A stretch of DNA of 64,000 nucleotides from Seohaeicola_A nanhaiensis (GTDB lineage Bacteria; Pseudomonadota; Alphaproteobacteria; Rhodobacterales; Rhodobacteraceae), in the NCBI RefSeq assembly GCF_042654245.1, contig NZ_JBHSGI010000033.1, forward strand, positions 496,001-560,000, read 5' to 3'. Positions 1-8,358 of the stretch are shown here, in pieces; the stretch's first letter is position 1, and each line of letters opens with the position of its first letter. Both the position numbers and the translations under genes were made by a program. A model generated the notes under the pieces. That model saw only the letters and a list, made by a program, of their open reading frames with translations. It had not been told where the DNA came from and made no database searches.

Positions 1-340
1 AAACGCCGACCACCGTGGCGAAAAGAATGGAAATCAGCACCAGTTCCAGCGTGGCGGGCAGGCGGCCGCCGATCAGTTCGAGGACCGGCATATTATAGAC
101 GAAGGATCGCCCGAAGTCGCCGTGCAGCAGGTTCCAGGCGAAGATGCCGTATTGCTTCCACAGTGGAAGGTCGAGCCCCAGTCGCCGGATCACCTCTTCG
201 CGCATGGCGATGGTGGCGTCGGGCGGGATCACGATGTCGACCGGGTTTCCGACGGCATAGACGCCGACGAAAACGATGACCGACATCACGGCCATGACGA
301 GGACCGCCTGAAGGGCGCGTTGGACGATGAAGGCAAGCAT
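1..340 (-). CDS. ABC transporter permease, DppB family (partial, runs off left edge)
   Basis: This is the N-terminal part of an inner-membrane permease for a peptide/opine/nickel-type ABC importer. It starts at an ATG read leftward from 340 with a hydrophobic first segment (MLAFIVQRALQAVLVMAVMS). A DppB-like periplasmic region follows, with R-E-E-V-I-R-R-L-G-L-D-L-P-L-W-K-Q-Y, and then FGRSFVYNMPVLELI before the next membrane helix. The gene is cut at position 1, so about 113 residues of the usual ~310-330 are visible. It lies 92 nt downstream of the binding-protein gene on the same strand, so the two form an operon. The DppC permease and the ATPases would lie outside the window to the left. 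Confidence 0.88.
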   Translation of the reverse strand, partial: MLAFIVQRALQAVLVMAVMSVIVFVGVYAVGNPVDIVIPPDATIAMREEVIRRLGLDLPLWKQYGIFAWNLLHGDFGRSFVYNMPVLELIGGRLPATLELVLISILFATVVGV

Positions 341-432
341 GCGGTTTGGAGGTCTCCGGCAGAGGAGGGATACGCCGTCGCCAGGCGCGGCGGCGGTTCG
401 GGAGCGCGGCGGACCGCGCTCCCGTGGTGCGG

Positions 433-2016
433 TTACTTCTTCGGCTTGATCGGATAGGCGAGCGTGTCGCCATCCGTGCGCGGGGTGAAGTCAAGTTCGC
501 CCGCCTTGGCGGCCCAGACCGACTGAAGCTGAACGATCGGGATCAGCACCTTGTCCGCTGCGGCCATTTCCATGGCTTTTTCAAGGATTTCGCGGCGCTT
601 GCCTTCGTCCAGCTCGACCATGCCCTCTTCGATCAGCTTGTCGAGGTCCGGGTTGGAATAGCTGATGCGGTTGAAGCCGCCCAGGCCCTTTTCCTTGTCC
701 GGAGTGTGCATCTGGCCGCCCAGCGTATAGGTCGCCTCGCCGGTCAGCGTGCCCCAGCCGTTCATCGAGACGCTGTATTCGCCACGCGACTGCGCCGGGA
801 AGTAGACCGTGCGCGAGGTGGCGTTGACGTTGACCTTCATGCCGATGACGCTGAGCATCTGGCCCAGGCCCTGGCAGATCGCGGCATCGCCGGGCAGGCG
901 GTCGGAGGTGCAGTAGAGGTCCATCTCGAACCCGTCGGGATAACCCGCCTCGGCCAGCAGGGCCTTGGCGCCTTCGGGGTCATAGACCGGCTTTTCGACC
1001 TTGTCCGAATAGCCGAAGAAGCCGGGGGGCATGCCCTGGTCGGCGGGCTTGCCAAGGCCTTCCAGCACGATCTCGACCATCGTCTCGCGGTCGATCGCCT
1101 TGTCAAAGGCCTGACGGACGCGGATGTCGGTCAGCGGGTTGGTCGGCAGCGGCGAGCCGTCCTTGGCACGCACACCAGGCATCACGTCGGGCCGCTGATC
1201 CAGCAGCATGTTCATGATGTAGATGCCGTCGCCCAGGAAGGTGTCGATGCTGGGGTCGTTCTTCAGCTGAAGATAGTCGGCCGAGGAGACATCGTTGACC
1301 AGATCGACCTGACCGGCCTTGAGCGCCGCAAGCCGCGAGGAGTCGTTCGGCATCTCCTTGCGGATGACCTTTTCCCAGGCTGCGGGGCCGCCCCAATACT
1401 CATCAAAGCGCTCGAGCATCAGGTCGCCCTTCGGCTCCCAGCTGACCAGCTTGAACGGGCCGGTGCCGATGGCGGCTTTGCCGCTGTTGAAACCTTCGGG
1501 CGCAGTTTCCGGGGTGGAGTAATCCGCCGCGGCCGTGTGGCTGACGATGAACAGGCGCACGAAGTCATAGGGCAGCGAAGGCGCAGGGCCGTCGGTGTGG
1601 ATGTGAATCGTATGCGGATCGACGATTTCGACCTCTTTCACGCGGCGGACATAGATCGCCGTCGTGGTCGGGCCGGTGACGATCGGCGGACGCGCGATCG
1701 AGAACTTGACGTCTTCCGCCGTGAAGTCGCTGCCGTCGTGGAACTTGACGCCTTCGCGCAGCTTGAATTCCCAGGTGTCGTCGTCGACGGGCTTCCATTC
1801 GGTGGCCAGGCCCGGCCCGATCTGGAGATTCTCATCGGCCCAGACCAGCGTGTCGAAGATGTGCTTGGCCGCTTCGGCATGGGTGCCGAGGGCCGAATAG
1901 TGCGGATCGAGCGACTCTGGCCCGCCGCGGACCCCGATGGTCAGTGTCTGGGCGCCGGCCATGCCGGCCACCAGGGCGATCAGCCCGGCGATCCCCGTTA
2001 TCCGTATGTAAGACAT
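433..2016 (-). CDS. ABC transporter substrate-binding protein, family 5 (DppA/OppA type)
   Basis: Periplasmic binding protein of a peptide/opine/nickel-type ABC importer, 527 residues, the usual length for SBP family 5. The chosen start (MSYIRITGIAGLIALVAGMAGAQ) gives a typical Sec signal peptide; an upstream in-frame start would put a charged 33-residue extension before it. Mature features fit the family: an early GGPESLDPHYS segment, then W-E-F-K-L-R-E-G-V-K-F-H-D-G-S-D-F-T-A-E-D-V, then IGTGPFKL. It is followed by a DppB permease. Ligand specificity cannot be read from the sequence. A CATAAGCC-type palindrome and an AT-rich stretch lie upstream (2151-2230). Confidence 0.93.
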   Translation of the reverse strand: MSYIRITGIAGLIALVAGMAGAQTLTIGVRGGPESLDPHYSALGTHAEAAKHIFDTLVWADENLQIGPGLATEWKPVDDDTWEFKLREGVKFHDGSDFTAEDVKFSIARPPIVTGPTTTAIYVRRVKEVEIVDPHTIHIHTDGPAPSLPYDFVRLFIVSHTAAADYSTPETAPEGFNSGKAAIGTGPFKLVSWEPKGDLMLERFDEYWGGPAAWEKVIRKEMPNDSSRLAALKAGQVDLVNDVSSADYLQLKNDPSIDTFLGDGIYIMNMLLDQRPDVMPGVRAKDGSPLPTNPLTDIRVRQAFDKAIDRETMVEIVLEGLGKPADQGMPPGFFGYSDKVEKPVYDPEGAKALLAEAGYPDGFEMDLYCTSDRLPGDAAICQGLGQMLSVIGMKVNVNATSRTVYFPAQSRGEYSVSMNGWGTLTGEATYTLGGQMHTPDKEKGLGGFNRISYSNPDLDKLIEEGMVELDEGKRREILEKAMEMAAADKVLIPIVQLQSVWAAKAGELDFTPRTDGDTLAYPIKPKK

Positions 2017-2150
2017 TATTTGATCCCCTGTTGTTGCCGCGGGTGGAAAGCCCACGCGCTGCGGCGGCGCGCGCGCCCGTCTGTGTGCCGACTGTGCGGG
2101 CCGGATGGCTTGCACGTCAAGGAACGGGCGATTTGATTTCGTCGCAAGGC

Positions 2151-2167
2151 CTTAAGTTGGGCTTATG
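2151..2167 (-). promoter_or_regulatory. Candidate operator, CATAAGCC-type palindrome upstream of the first ABC importer
   Basis: On the minus strand this reads CATAAGCCCAACTTAAG, matching 14 of 17 positions of the perfect palindrome at 8260-8276. It lies about 135 bp upstream of the binding-protein start. The pattern fits the LysR-type T-N11-A half-site arrangement. The assignment is inference from the repeated motif only. Confidence 0.45.
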
Positions 2168-2355
2168 CTTGTGTGCAGTGCTCAGGGGGTCTTCTGGGGG
2201 TGTCTATTAAAGTATTGATAATATTTTGATTTTTGCGTGTCGGGCGCGGCTGATCTGTCTCGGCCGTTTTGTCGGAAAACCGCATGTCCAGAAACACCGG
2301 GGGTGATGTCGAAAATTTGGGCAGATCGCGGTGGCAGCGGAAGCGGGCGACCCGC

Positions 2356-2395
2356 AAAAAAAGGGCAGGCGGGCGTTCGTGCGCCACACCTGCCC
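2356..2395 (-). terminator. Rho-independent terminator of the hyuA-hyuB-oxidoreductase operon
   Basis: Read on the minus strand, GGGCAGG (2395-2389) pairs with CCTGCCC (2369-2363), with an inner GGCG/CGCC pairing, followed at once by seven T (2362-2356). It lies 27 nt after the stop of the FAD oxidoreductase. Confidence 0.85.
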
Positions 2396-2421
2396 AGGGG
2401 GAGAAATCGGTTCGCTCGGTT

Positions 2422-3807
2422 TCAATCGGATCCGGCGGTATCGGGTGGACCCTTGACCCAGGCGCCGACGGGCGCAGGGCGTATCGGGGCCTGTTCGCGC
2501 AGGCGACCGACGGCGGCGGTGGTGATCTGGGCGTGGGAGGCGATCAGATCTGCGCCGGCCAGCTGGCAATAGCGGCCCTGACAGCGGCCCATCCCGACGC
2601 GGCCCAGCGATTTGACGCGGTTGGCCTCGGGCCCGCCATAGTCGGCGGTGGCGCGCAACTCGCCCGCGGTCACGCCTTCGCAGCGGCAGACGACGGTCGC
2701 ATCGGGCAGTGTGCGCAGATGGTCTGCGGGCCAGGGAAAGGCACGGGCCAGGCCAAGGGCAAAGCGTTCGAGCGTGGCCAGCCGCTTGAGATCCGCCACC
2801 GGATCGGGCGCGGGCATGTCCAGATCCTGCAGGCAGGCGGTGGCCGCAAGACGGCCGCTGACCTCGGCGCCGTCCGCTCCCAGAATGCGCAATCCGTCTC
2901 CGGCGAGATAGAGTCCTTCCCGGGCGCGGCCCAGACGGTCCGCGCGGGGCAACCATTGCGCCCAGGTCTCGTTGTAATCGAAGGCGCATCCGGCAAGGCC
3001 GGCCAGCTGGGTTTCAGCGCGCAGATGCCAGCCGAGGCCAACCATGTCGCATTCGGTGCGCCTCTCCGCCCCCGAGGCGGCGGTCCACAGGATGGCGGTC
3101 ACGCCCCGCGCGTCGGCTTCGATCTTCTTCAGCGTCACGCCGGAGTGGTAGAGTCGGCCAAGTCTAGCCCGCATGGCAAGCCCGCGCAGGGCAAAGGCCG
3201 GGCGGGCCATCAGCCCCGTCAGGCCCGCCGCCTGCGCCGACATCGGCGCGGTGTCCAGAACCGCCGCGACATCGGCACCGGCCTTGACCAGTTGCAGCGC
3301 GACCAGTGTCAGCAGCGGCCCCGAGCCGGCGAGCACAAGGCGTTGACCCAATGCGATGCCCTGCGCCTTGAGCGCGATCTGGGCCGCTCCCAGGCTGTAG
3401 ACGCCGGGCGACTGCCACCCGGGCACCGGGACCAGGCGGTCGGTCGCACCGGTCGCCAGGATCAGGCGGTCGCAGGGAACCACCCTGCGGCCGGTGGGCG
3501 TGAGAACGTGCAGACCCTCGGCCCGGTCGATGGCCAGAACCGAGCTTTCCGCCAGATGCTCGACCGCGCCGGTCGTCGCCAGCCGGTCGAACAGCGAGTG
3601 CAGCGCCTGAGCCTTGGGCGCTTCGGATCCATAGAGCGTTTCCGCCGGACGGGTGAAGCCGGGCGGCGGGCGGCGATAGATCTGCCCGCCCGCCCGCGCG
3701 CCTTCGTCGACGACAATGGGCCGCAGCCCGGCGGCCACCAAGGTTTCGGCGGCGCGGATCCCCGCGGGGCCTGCGCCCACGATGACAATGCGCGGCGTGT
3801 CGGTCAT
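2422..3807 (-). CDS. FAD/NAD(P)-binding oxidoreductase with C-terminal BFD-like [2Fe-2S] domain (HcnB / opine oxidase A type)
   Basis: A 461-residue flavoprotein. The N-terminal dinucleotide motif is VGAGPAG (residues 10-16), and a second NAD-type Rossmann region begins around LVLAGSGPLL. The C-terminal cysteines C374, C376, C409 and C414 (C-X-C-X32-C-X4-C) match the BFD-like [2Fe-2S] domain found in HcnB, octopine/nopaline oxidase subunit A and multi-subunit amine/proline dehydrogenases. It overlaps the upstream 2Fe-2S gene by ATGA, so the two are translationally coupled. With the D-amino-acid-oxidase-family protein at 8359 it probably forms an HcnABC-like complex that oxidises a secondary amine or opine-like compound. 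The substrate is unknown. Confidence 0.9.
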   Translation of the reverse strand: MTDTPRIVIVGAGPAGIRAAETLVAAGLRPIVVDEGARAGGQIYRRPPPGFTRPAETLYGSEAPKAQALHSLFDRLATTGAVEHLAESSVLAIDRAEGLHVLTPTGRRVVPCDRLILATGATDRLVPVPGWQSPGVYSLGAAQIALKAQGIALGQRLVLAGSGPLLTLVALQLVKAGADVAAVLDTAPMSAQAAGLTGLMARPAFALRGLAMRARLGRLYHSGVTLKKIEADARGVTAILWTAASGAERRTECDMVGLGWHLRAETQLAGLAGCAFDYNETWAQWLPRADRLGRAREGLYLAGDGLRILGADGAEVSGRLAATACLQDLDMPAPDPVADLKRLATLERFALGLARAFPWPADHLRTLPDATVVCRCEGVTAGELRATADYGGPEANRVKSLGRVGMGRCQGRYCQLAGADLIASHAQITTAAVGRLREQAPIRPAPVGAWVKGPPDTAGSD

Positions 3808-4112
3808 GGCCAGCTTTCCGGAGTCTGGGTCAGAATGTGAATGCCTTCGGATACGAGGGTCGAGCAGGCGCGCAGGCGCGGCCCGTCCTTCTGCCAGACC
3901 CAGCAGTCCTGACAGGCCCCCATCAGGCAGAAACCGGCGCGGGATTCAGGGCCGAACTCGGCCGCGCGTAACGTTGACGTATTCGCAAGGATCGCCGTCA
4001 GCAGCGTGTCGCCGGCCAGCGCCTCGGCGGGCTCACCGTCGATCACGAAGCGGACCGGCGGGCGGCCGGTTTCAGCCAGCCGCCGAATGCGACCTGGCGT
4101 GGCGGCTGTCAT
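3804..4112 (-). CDS. (2Fe-2S)-binding protein, HcnA-like subunit
   Basis: A small ferredoxin-like protein of 102 residues. It has a beta-grasp N-terminus (PPVRFVIDGEPAEALAGDTL) and four cysteines C62, C67, C70, C83 in the plant-type ferredoxin spacing C-X4-C-X2-C-X12-C. This is the size and motif of the HcnA-like small subunit that accompanies HcnB/OoxA-type flavoproteins. It overlaps the flavoprotein start and the hyuB stop by ATGA on both sides, so all three are coupled. Expected role: electron carrier of the flavoenzyme complex. Confidence 0.9.
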   Translation of the reverse strand: MTAATPGRIRRLAETGRPPVRFVIDGEPAEALAGDTLLTAILANTSTLRAAEFGPESRAGFCLMGACQDCWVWQKDGPRLRACSTLVSEGIHILTQTPESWP

Positions 4113-6097
4113 TCCGCGGCCTCCTGAACCGGCGGAACGGGGTCGGGCATTTCCGGGAACCGGGCGCGAACCTCGGCCAGGGCCTCGGTCACGCCTTCAG
4201 GGCCGCTGCGACCCTCCATGCGGCGGAAGATCTCGGTCTTGGCGAAGAAGCGCCAGTGAATCGGCAGGCCAGACAGGATCTCGGTCAGCAGATCATAGGT
4301 TGGCCGCGACCACTGGCTTTCATAGGCTTCGCGCTCGGGTCCGTAATGGAACGGAACGGTGGGCGCGGGAAAGTTGGATCGCAGCCGTACCGTGGCGACC
4401 TCGTCGACCGCGCCGCCCGAGATGACGACGCCGTATTCACGCGCCGCGGCCTCGATGGAGACGTAGCCGCGCTCCACGTCCTGCGCCACGCGCCAGGGTT
4501 CCCGCTCCAACGGGTTTCCGCGCCCGCCGCCGCCGGCAGAGACGATTTCGAGAACGTCGCCCGGTTGCAGAACGGCGGTGTCGATATTGCCCAGGCGTTT
4601 GGCGTCAGGGGTGCCGGGGTTCAGCCACATGTCGGACAGTCCCGCCGCGCGGCCGCCCAGCATCCCCCACGGGCGGAAGCGCGAGCGGTCGCGGTTACGC
4701 GCGGTGATCCGGCTGTCGGGCGAGAAGACGCGGAAGGCCATCCGCGTCGCCAGCCCGCCGCGCCAGCGGCCGGGGCCGCCCGTGTCCCGCGCAAGGCCGT
4801 AGCGGACGAACTCCACCGGCGTTTCCGTCTCGGTGATCTCGATCGGGGTGTTCTTGAGATAGGCCGCGTCCGCGCCGGAGCCATTTGTGCCGTCGCGATG
4901 CGGCATTCCGCCGCCGCCGCCGCAGACCGGGTTCACCGCCGTGATCATGCGCTGGCCGCTGCGTTCGTCGGTCGTCATGACGTTGACAATGCAGTTGTTG
5001 CCGGCCGGTGCAGCCGGCAGTCGGTCGGGCACGGCCTGGGCGAAGCCGCCGAAGACCAGCGAGCGCAGCCGCGCGCAGGTCAGCGAGCGCATGCCCACCG
5101 CCGCGGGGCTGATCGGGTTCAGCACCGATCCGCGCGGCGCGATGCAGGTGAAGGGCCGGGTCAGGCCGGTATTCAGCAGGATCTTGGGATTGAGGGTGTA
5201 GAGAATGTAGTAGATCGCGACCAGAAGGATCGAATGCCGGGGATCGCCGCCCGAGGGTACGTTGAGTGACGAACCGAGTTGCGGGTCGGACCCGGTGAAA
5301 TCGAGAATGGCCTCGTCGCCCTTGATCGTCAGGGTCAGTTTCAGGCGGCAGGGATTGGCCTCGACCGAGTCCTCGTCGGCATAGTCGATGAACTCCCATG
5401 TGCCGTCGGGCATCGAGCGCAGGATGTCGCGCGCCTGTGCCTCGGAGTGGTCCATCAACTGTTCGACGCCTTCCAGAAAGGCCTCCTTGCCGAATTTCTC
5501 GACCATGGCGAGAATCTTGCGCTCGCCCGTATTCAGCGCGCCGACCAGCGCCTTGATGTCGCCGACGTTGAGATCTGGCTTGCGCACGTTCGCGGTCATG
5601 ATCCGCATGATCTGCTCATCGTAGACGCCTTCGTTGACGATCTTCATCGGCGGAAAGCGGATGCCTTCCTGATGGATGTCCGTGAGGGCGCGCGACAGCG
5701 AAGCGGGCACAGCCCCACCCATGTCGGTGTTGTGGATATGGCCGCCGGTCCAGGCGATGATCTCGCCATCGTAGAAAACAGGTTTCCACAGCACGGTATC
5801 GGGCGTGTGGGTAGCCACATGCGCGGCATAGGTGTCGTTGGTAAAGGCCACGTCGCCGGGCTTGTAGTCCTTGATCTGCTCGATGGCGCGACCGAAGGTC
5901 AGGCCGACATACCAGGTCGCGCCCAGGTCCATCGGCACGGCAAAGGTCTCGCCCCTGCGGTTGAGCAGCATCACCGTGAAATCCTCCGTCTCCTTGACGA
6001 AGGCGGAATGGGCCGTGCGCTGCAGCGTATAGCCCATGTTCTCGGCGGCCGCGCGGGCGTGATTGGCGAGGACCTGAAGGTTCATTCGGTCGAACAT
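4109..6097 (-). CDS. hyuB: Hydantoinase B / oxoprolinase family protein
   Basis: A 662-residue HyuB-type subunit. It has the family's N-terminal pattern (E-N-M-G-Y-T-L-Q-R-T-A-H-S), the metal-site segment GGHIHNTDMGG around residue 120, and the glycine-rich VCGGGGGMPHRDG and SAGGGGRGNPLE blocks. The family works with HyuA in ATP-dependent opening of cyclic imides (N-methylhydantoin, 5-oxoproline) or in acetone-carboxylase-like reactions. The gene starts 3 nt after the hyuA stop and overlaps the 2Fe-2S gene by ATGA. The exact substrate cannot be told from sequence. Coupling to an amine-oxidising flavoenzyme suggests ring opening followed by C-N oxidation, or the reverse order. Confidence 0.93.
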   Translation of the reverse strand: MFDRMNLQVLANHARAAAENMGYTLQRTAHSAFVKETEDFTVMLLNRRGETFAVPMDLGATWYVGLTFGRAIEQIKDYKPGDVAFTNDTYAAHVATHTPDTVLWKPVFYDGEIIAWTGGHIHNTDMGGAVPASLSRALTDIHQEGIRFPPMKIVNEGVYDEQIMRIMTANVRKPDLNVGDIKALVGALNTGERKILAMVEKFGKEAFLEGVEQLMDHSEAQARDILRSMPDGTWEFIDYADEDSVEANPCRLKLTLTIKGDEAILDFTGSDPQLGSSLNVPSGGDPRHSILLVAIYYILYTLNPKILLNTGLTRPFTCIAPRGSVLNPISPAAVGMRSLTCARLRSLVFGGFAQAVPDRLPAAPAGNNCIVNVMTTDERSGQRMITAVNPVCGGGGGMPHRDGTNGSGADAAYLKNTPIEITETETPVEFVRYGLARDTGGPGRWRGGLATRMAFRVFSPDSRITARNRDRSRFRPWGMLGGRAAGLSDMWLNPGTPDAKRLGNIDTAVLQPGDVLEIVSAGGGGRGNPLEREPWRVAQDVERGYVSIEAAAREYGVVISGGAVDEVATVRLRSNFPAPTVPFHYGPEREAYESQWSRPTYDLLTEILSGLPIHWRFFAKTEIFRRMEGRSGPEGVTEALAEVRARFPEMPDPVPPVQEAAE

Positions 6098-6100
6098 GGT

Positions 6101-8182
6101 TTACTCCCCGAAGGTCAGGTGGATGTTCAGGTGGCGGTCCACATGGGCCGTCGCGCCTGCGGGAATGGCGAAGGTGGTGTCTTCCTGGGCGACAACGGCA
6201 GGGCCGTCGAATTCGGCGCCGGGCGTCAGGTTCCGGCGGCGATAGAGGTTGATGCCGCGCGCGTCGCCGCCGGTGAACACTGAGACCTGACGCTCTGGCA
6301 CGGCCGGCGTCGCAACCTCGTCGCTTTCGGGGAAGTGCAGCTGCGGCCCGGTCCCGATGGCCGAGAGACGCAGGTTCACCAGTTCGATCCGGCCCTCGGC
6401 ATCGTGGAAGTCATAAAGTTGGTCGTGCATGTCATGGAAGGCCGAGGCGATGGCCGAAAGTTCGCCGCCGGTGACCCATTCGGACATCAGCGGCACCTCG
6501 ATCTCGTAGCTCTGTCCGGCATATCGCATGTCGGCCGACAGGCGCAGATCCGCCGCGCCGCGGTGGCCCTGGGCGGACAGCCAGTCGCGGCCCTCGCCGA
6601 TCAGTGCCTGAAGCGCGGTTCGCAGGCCGGGCAGGGCGGTGTCTTCGAGCGGCGCAAAGATCGTGCGGATGAAATCGCCGCGCAGGTCGGCCACCAGTCC
6701 GCCAAGGGCCGAGACGACGCCGGGACGGCGCGGCGCCATGACCCGTGTCATGCCCATCTCGCGGGCCAGGAAGGCGCCGAGCATCGGGCCGCCGCCGCCG
6801 AAGGGCATCAGGGTGAAGTCGCGCAGATCGACGCCCGAACGCGAGGCGAGTTTCTCGACCTCGACGAACATCTCGGACACCGCGATGTCGATGATCGCCT
6901 GCGCGGTTTCCTCCAGCGACCGATCCAGCTGTTTCGCCAGATTGCCGACGGCCTGCCGCGCCAGGTCCACATCCATCCGGAGCTGGCCGTAGGCCATCTC
7001 GCTATGGCCAAGCCAGCCGCAGACGACCATGGCGTCCGTGACCGTCGCCTGCGTGCCGCCCCTGCCATAGCAGGCGGGGCCGGGAGTGGAGCCGGCGGAT
7101 TCGGGTCCGACGCGCAGGACTCCCCGGTTGTCGACATGGGCGATCGAGCCGCCGCCGATGCCGATGGACGAGACGGAGACCGAGGGGATGTAGAGCGGGA
7201 ATTCCCCGATCAGCTCGCCGGTGCCGAATTGCGCCTCGCCGTCGATGATCAGCGCGAAGTCCGCAGAGGTACCGCCGATGTCGAGTGTCAGCACGCGGCT
7301 TTCGCCGGCCTGCCGCGCCAGCCAGGCCGCGCCGATCACGCCGGATGCAGTGCCGGACAGCAGCATGTTCACGCAGGAGCGTTTGCCCTCGGCCGCGTTC
7401 ATCAGCCCGCCATTCGACTTGGTCAGCAGCGGTTTGGCCGTGACACCTCGCCCGGCCAGCCGATCCTCAAGCGCGGTCAGATAGCCCGCGACGCGGGGAT
7501 GGACATAACCGTTCAGGATGGCTGTGGTGGTGCGCTCGTATTCGCGGATGACCGGCCAGACCTCGGAGGAGGTAAAGGTGAACAGATCGGGCGCGAGCCG
7601 GGCGATTTCGGCCTTTACCGCGGCTTCCTGCGCGTCATTGCGCCACGAGTGCAGAAGCGAGACGATGATGCCCTTGGCCCCGCGCGCCTTTGCGGTGGCG
7701 ACGGCGTCGGCCAGCGCGGTCAGGTCGGGCGCAACGCTCTCGGTCCCGTTGGCCCGCATCCGGGCCGGGATGCCGAACACCCGGTCGCGGGGAATAAGCT
7801 GATCGGGGCGCGAGCAGAACAGAGAGTAGACTTCGGGCATCCGCAGGCGTGCCAGTTCGATCACATCTTCGAACCCGGCGTTGGTGATCAGGGCAAGATC
7901 GACGCCGCGGCGCTGGATGATCGTGTTGATGCCCACCGTCGTGCCGTGCACGAACCGTGTGATGGTCTTCGGGTCCAGACCTTCGCGTTCCGAGAGCAGT
8001 GTGAGACCGGTCAGAAGCTCTGCGCCCGGATCGTCGGGCGTGGTCAGAACCTTCAGCGAGGCAACATGCCCGGTGCGGGTTTCAAGCGCGCAGAAATCAA
8101 TGAAGGTGCCGCCGATATCGACGCCGATCTTCCAATCCGCCTGTGTCCGGTCTTCGAGACCGGGCGTCGTCGCGCCGTCCAT
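6101..8182 (-). CDS. hyuA: Hydantoinase A / oxoprolinase family protein (ATP-dependent)
   Basis: A 693-residue HyuA-type subunit with actin-like ATPase motifs: IGVDIGGTFIDF near residues 19-30 and LDIGGTSADFALI in the second half. The MPFGGGGPM glycine-rich block and the C-terminal G-P-A-V-V-A-Q-E-D-T-T-F region are also typical. Length fits the family (~690). It is the first gene of the leftward hyuA-hyuB-2Fe-2S-FAD operon. The start ATG at 8182 lies about 80 bp from the perfect palindrome at 8260-8276, which it shares with the divergent oxidase gene. Confidence 0.93.
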   Translation of the reverse strand: MDGATTPGLEDRTQADWKIGVDIGGTFIDFCALETRTGHVASLKVLTTPDDPGAELLTGLTLLSEREGLDPKTITRFVHGTTVGINTIIQRRGVDLALITNAGFEDVIELARLRMPEVYSLFCSRPDQLIPRDRVFGIPARMRANGTESVAPDLTALADAVATAKARGAKGIIVSLLHSWRNDAQEAAVKAEIARLAPDLFTFTSSEVWPVIREYERTTTAILNGYVHPRVAGYLTALEDRLAGRGVTAKPLLTKSNGGLMNAAEGKRSCVNMLLSGTASGVIGAAWLARQAGESRVLTLDIGGTSADFALIIDGEAQFGTGELIGEFPLYIPSVSVSSIGIGGGSIAHVDNRGVLRVGPESAGSTPGPACYGRGGTQATVTDAMVVCGWLGHSEMAYGQLRMDVDLARQAVGNLAKQLDRSLEETAQAIIDIAVSEMFVEVEKLASRSGVDLRDFTLMPFGGGGPMLGAFLAREMGMTRVMAPRRPGVVSALGGLVADLRGDFIRTIFAPLEDTALPGLRTALQALIGEGRDWLSAQGHRGAADLRLSADMRYAGQSYEIEVPLMSEWVTGGELSAIASAFHDMHDQLYDFHDAEGRIELVNLRLSAIGTGPQLHFPESDEVATPAVPERQVSVFTGGDARGINLYRRRNLTPGAEFDGPAVVAQEDTTFAIPAGATAHVDRHLNIHLTFGE

Positions 8183-8259
8183 GAGATGCCCTTTCGTGTT
8201 GACGGTTGAAAGCTGACACGAGCGTGGGCGAAGGGTCCAAGAGCCAAACGGCGTTGCGA

Positions 8260-8276
8260 CATAAGCCCGGCTTATG
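8260..8276. promoter_or_regulatory. Perfect 17-bp palindrome CATAAGCCCGGCTTATG between divergent hyuA and the oxidase gene
   Basis: CATAAGCC-C-GGCTTATG is a perfect inverted repeat centred at 8268, in the 176-bp gap between the divergent starts at 8182 and 8359. ATAAG-N5-CTTAT fits the T-N11-A consensus of LysR-type regulators. Similar sites lie at 2151-2167 and 12493-12509. The location suits joint control of both directions. The binding protein is unknown. Confidence 0.6.
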
Positions 8277-8358
8277 TGCCCGCGCCGATCCTGTCTTTGA
8301 CCCCGACGGTGCCCACCGGCGAGGGTGCCCGCAGATCGGTTCCGGCACGGAGATGGAC

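Larger units (their letters stand above)
2017..2421. other. 405-nt intergenic control region
   Basis: This gap separates the binding-protein start from the end of the FAD oxidoreductase gene. It holds, right to left, the terminator of the hyuA operon (2356-2395), an AT-rich block at about 2201-2236 that contains TAATATTTTGAT (2219-2230), and the CATAAGCC-type palindrome (2151-2167). The AT-rich block is a good place for the promoter of the leftward importer operon: read on the minus strand it contains TATTAT as a possible -10. No convincing small gene was seen. Confidence 0.5.

Noticed and set aside
346..2136. 596-codon plus-strand open frame opposite the first binding-protein gene
   Set aside because: The minus-strand protein has a signal peptide and family-5 motifs; the plus-strand translation is low-complexity and recognisable only as a shadow.
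6335..8209. 624-codon plus-strand open frame opposite hyuA
   Set aside because: HyuA on the other strand carries intact ATPase motifs; the plus-strand frame has no domain signal.
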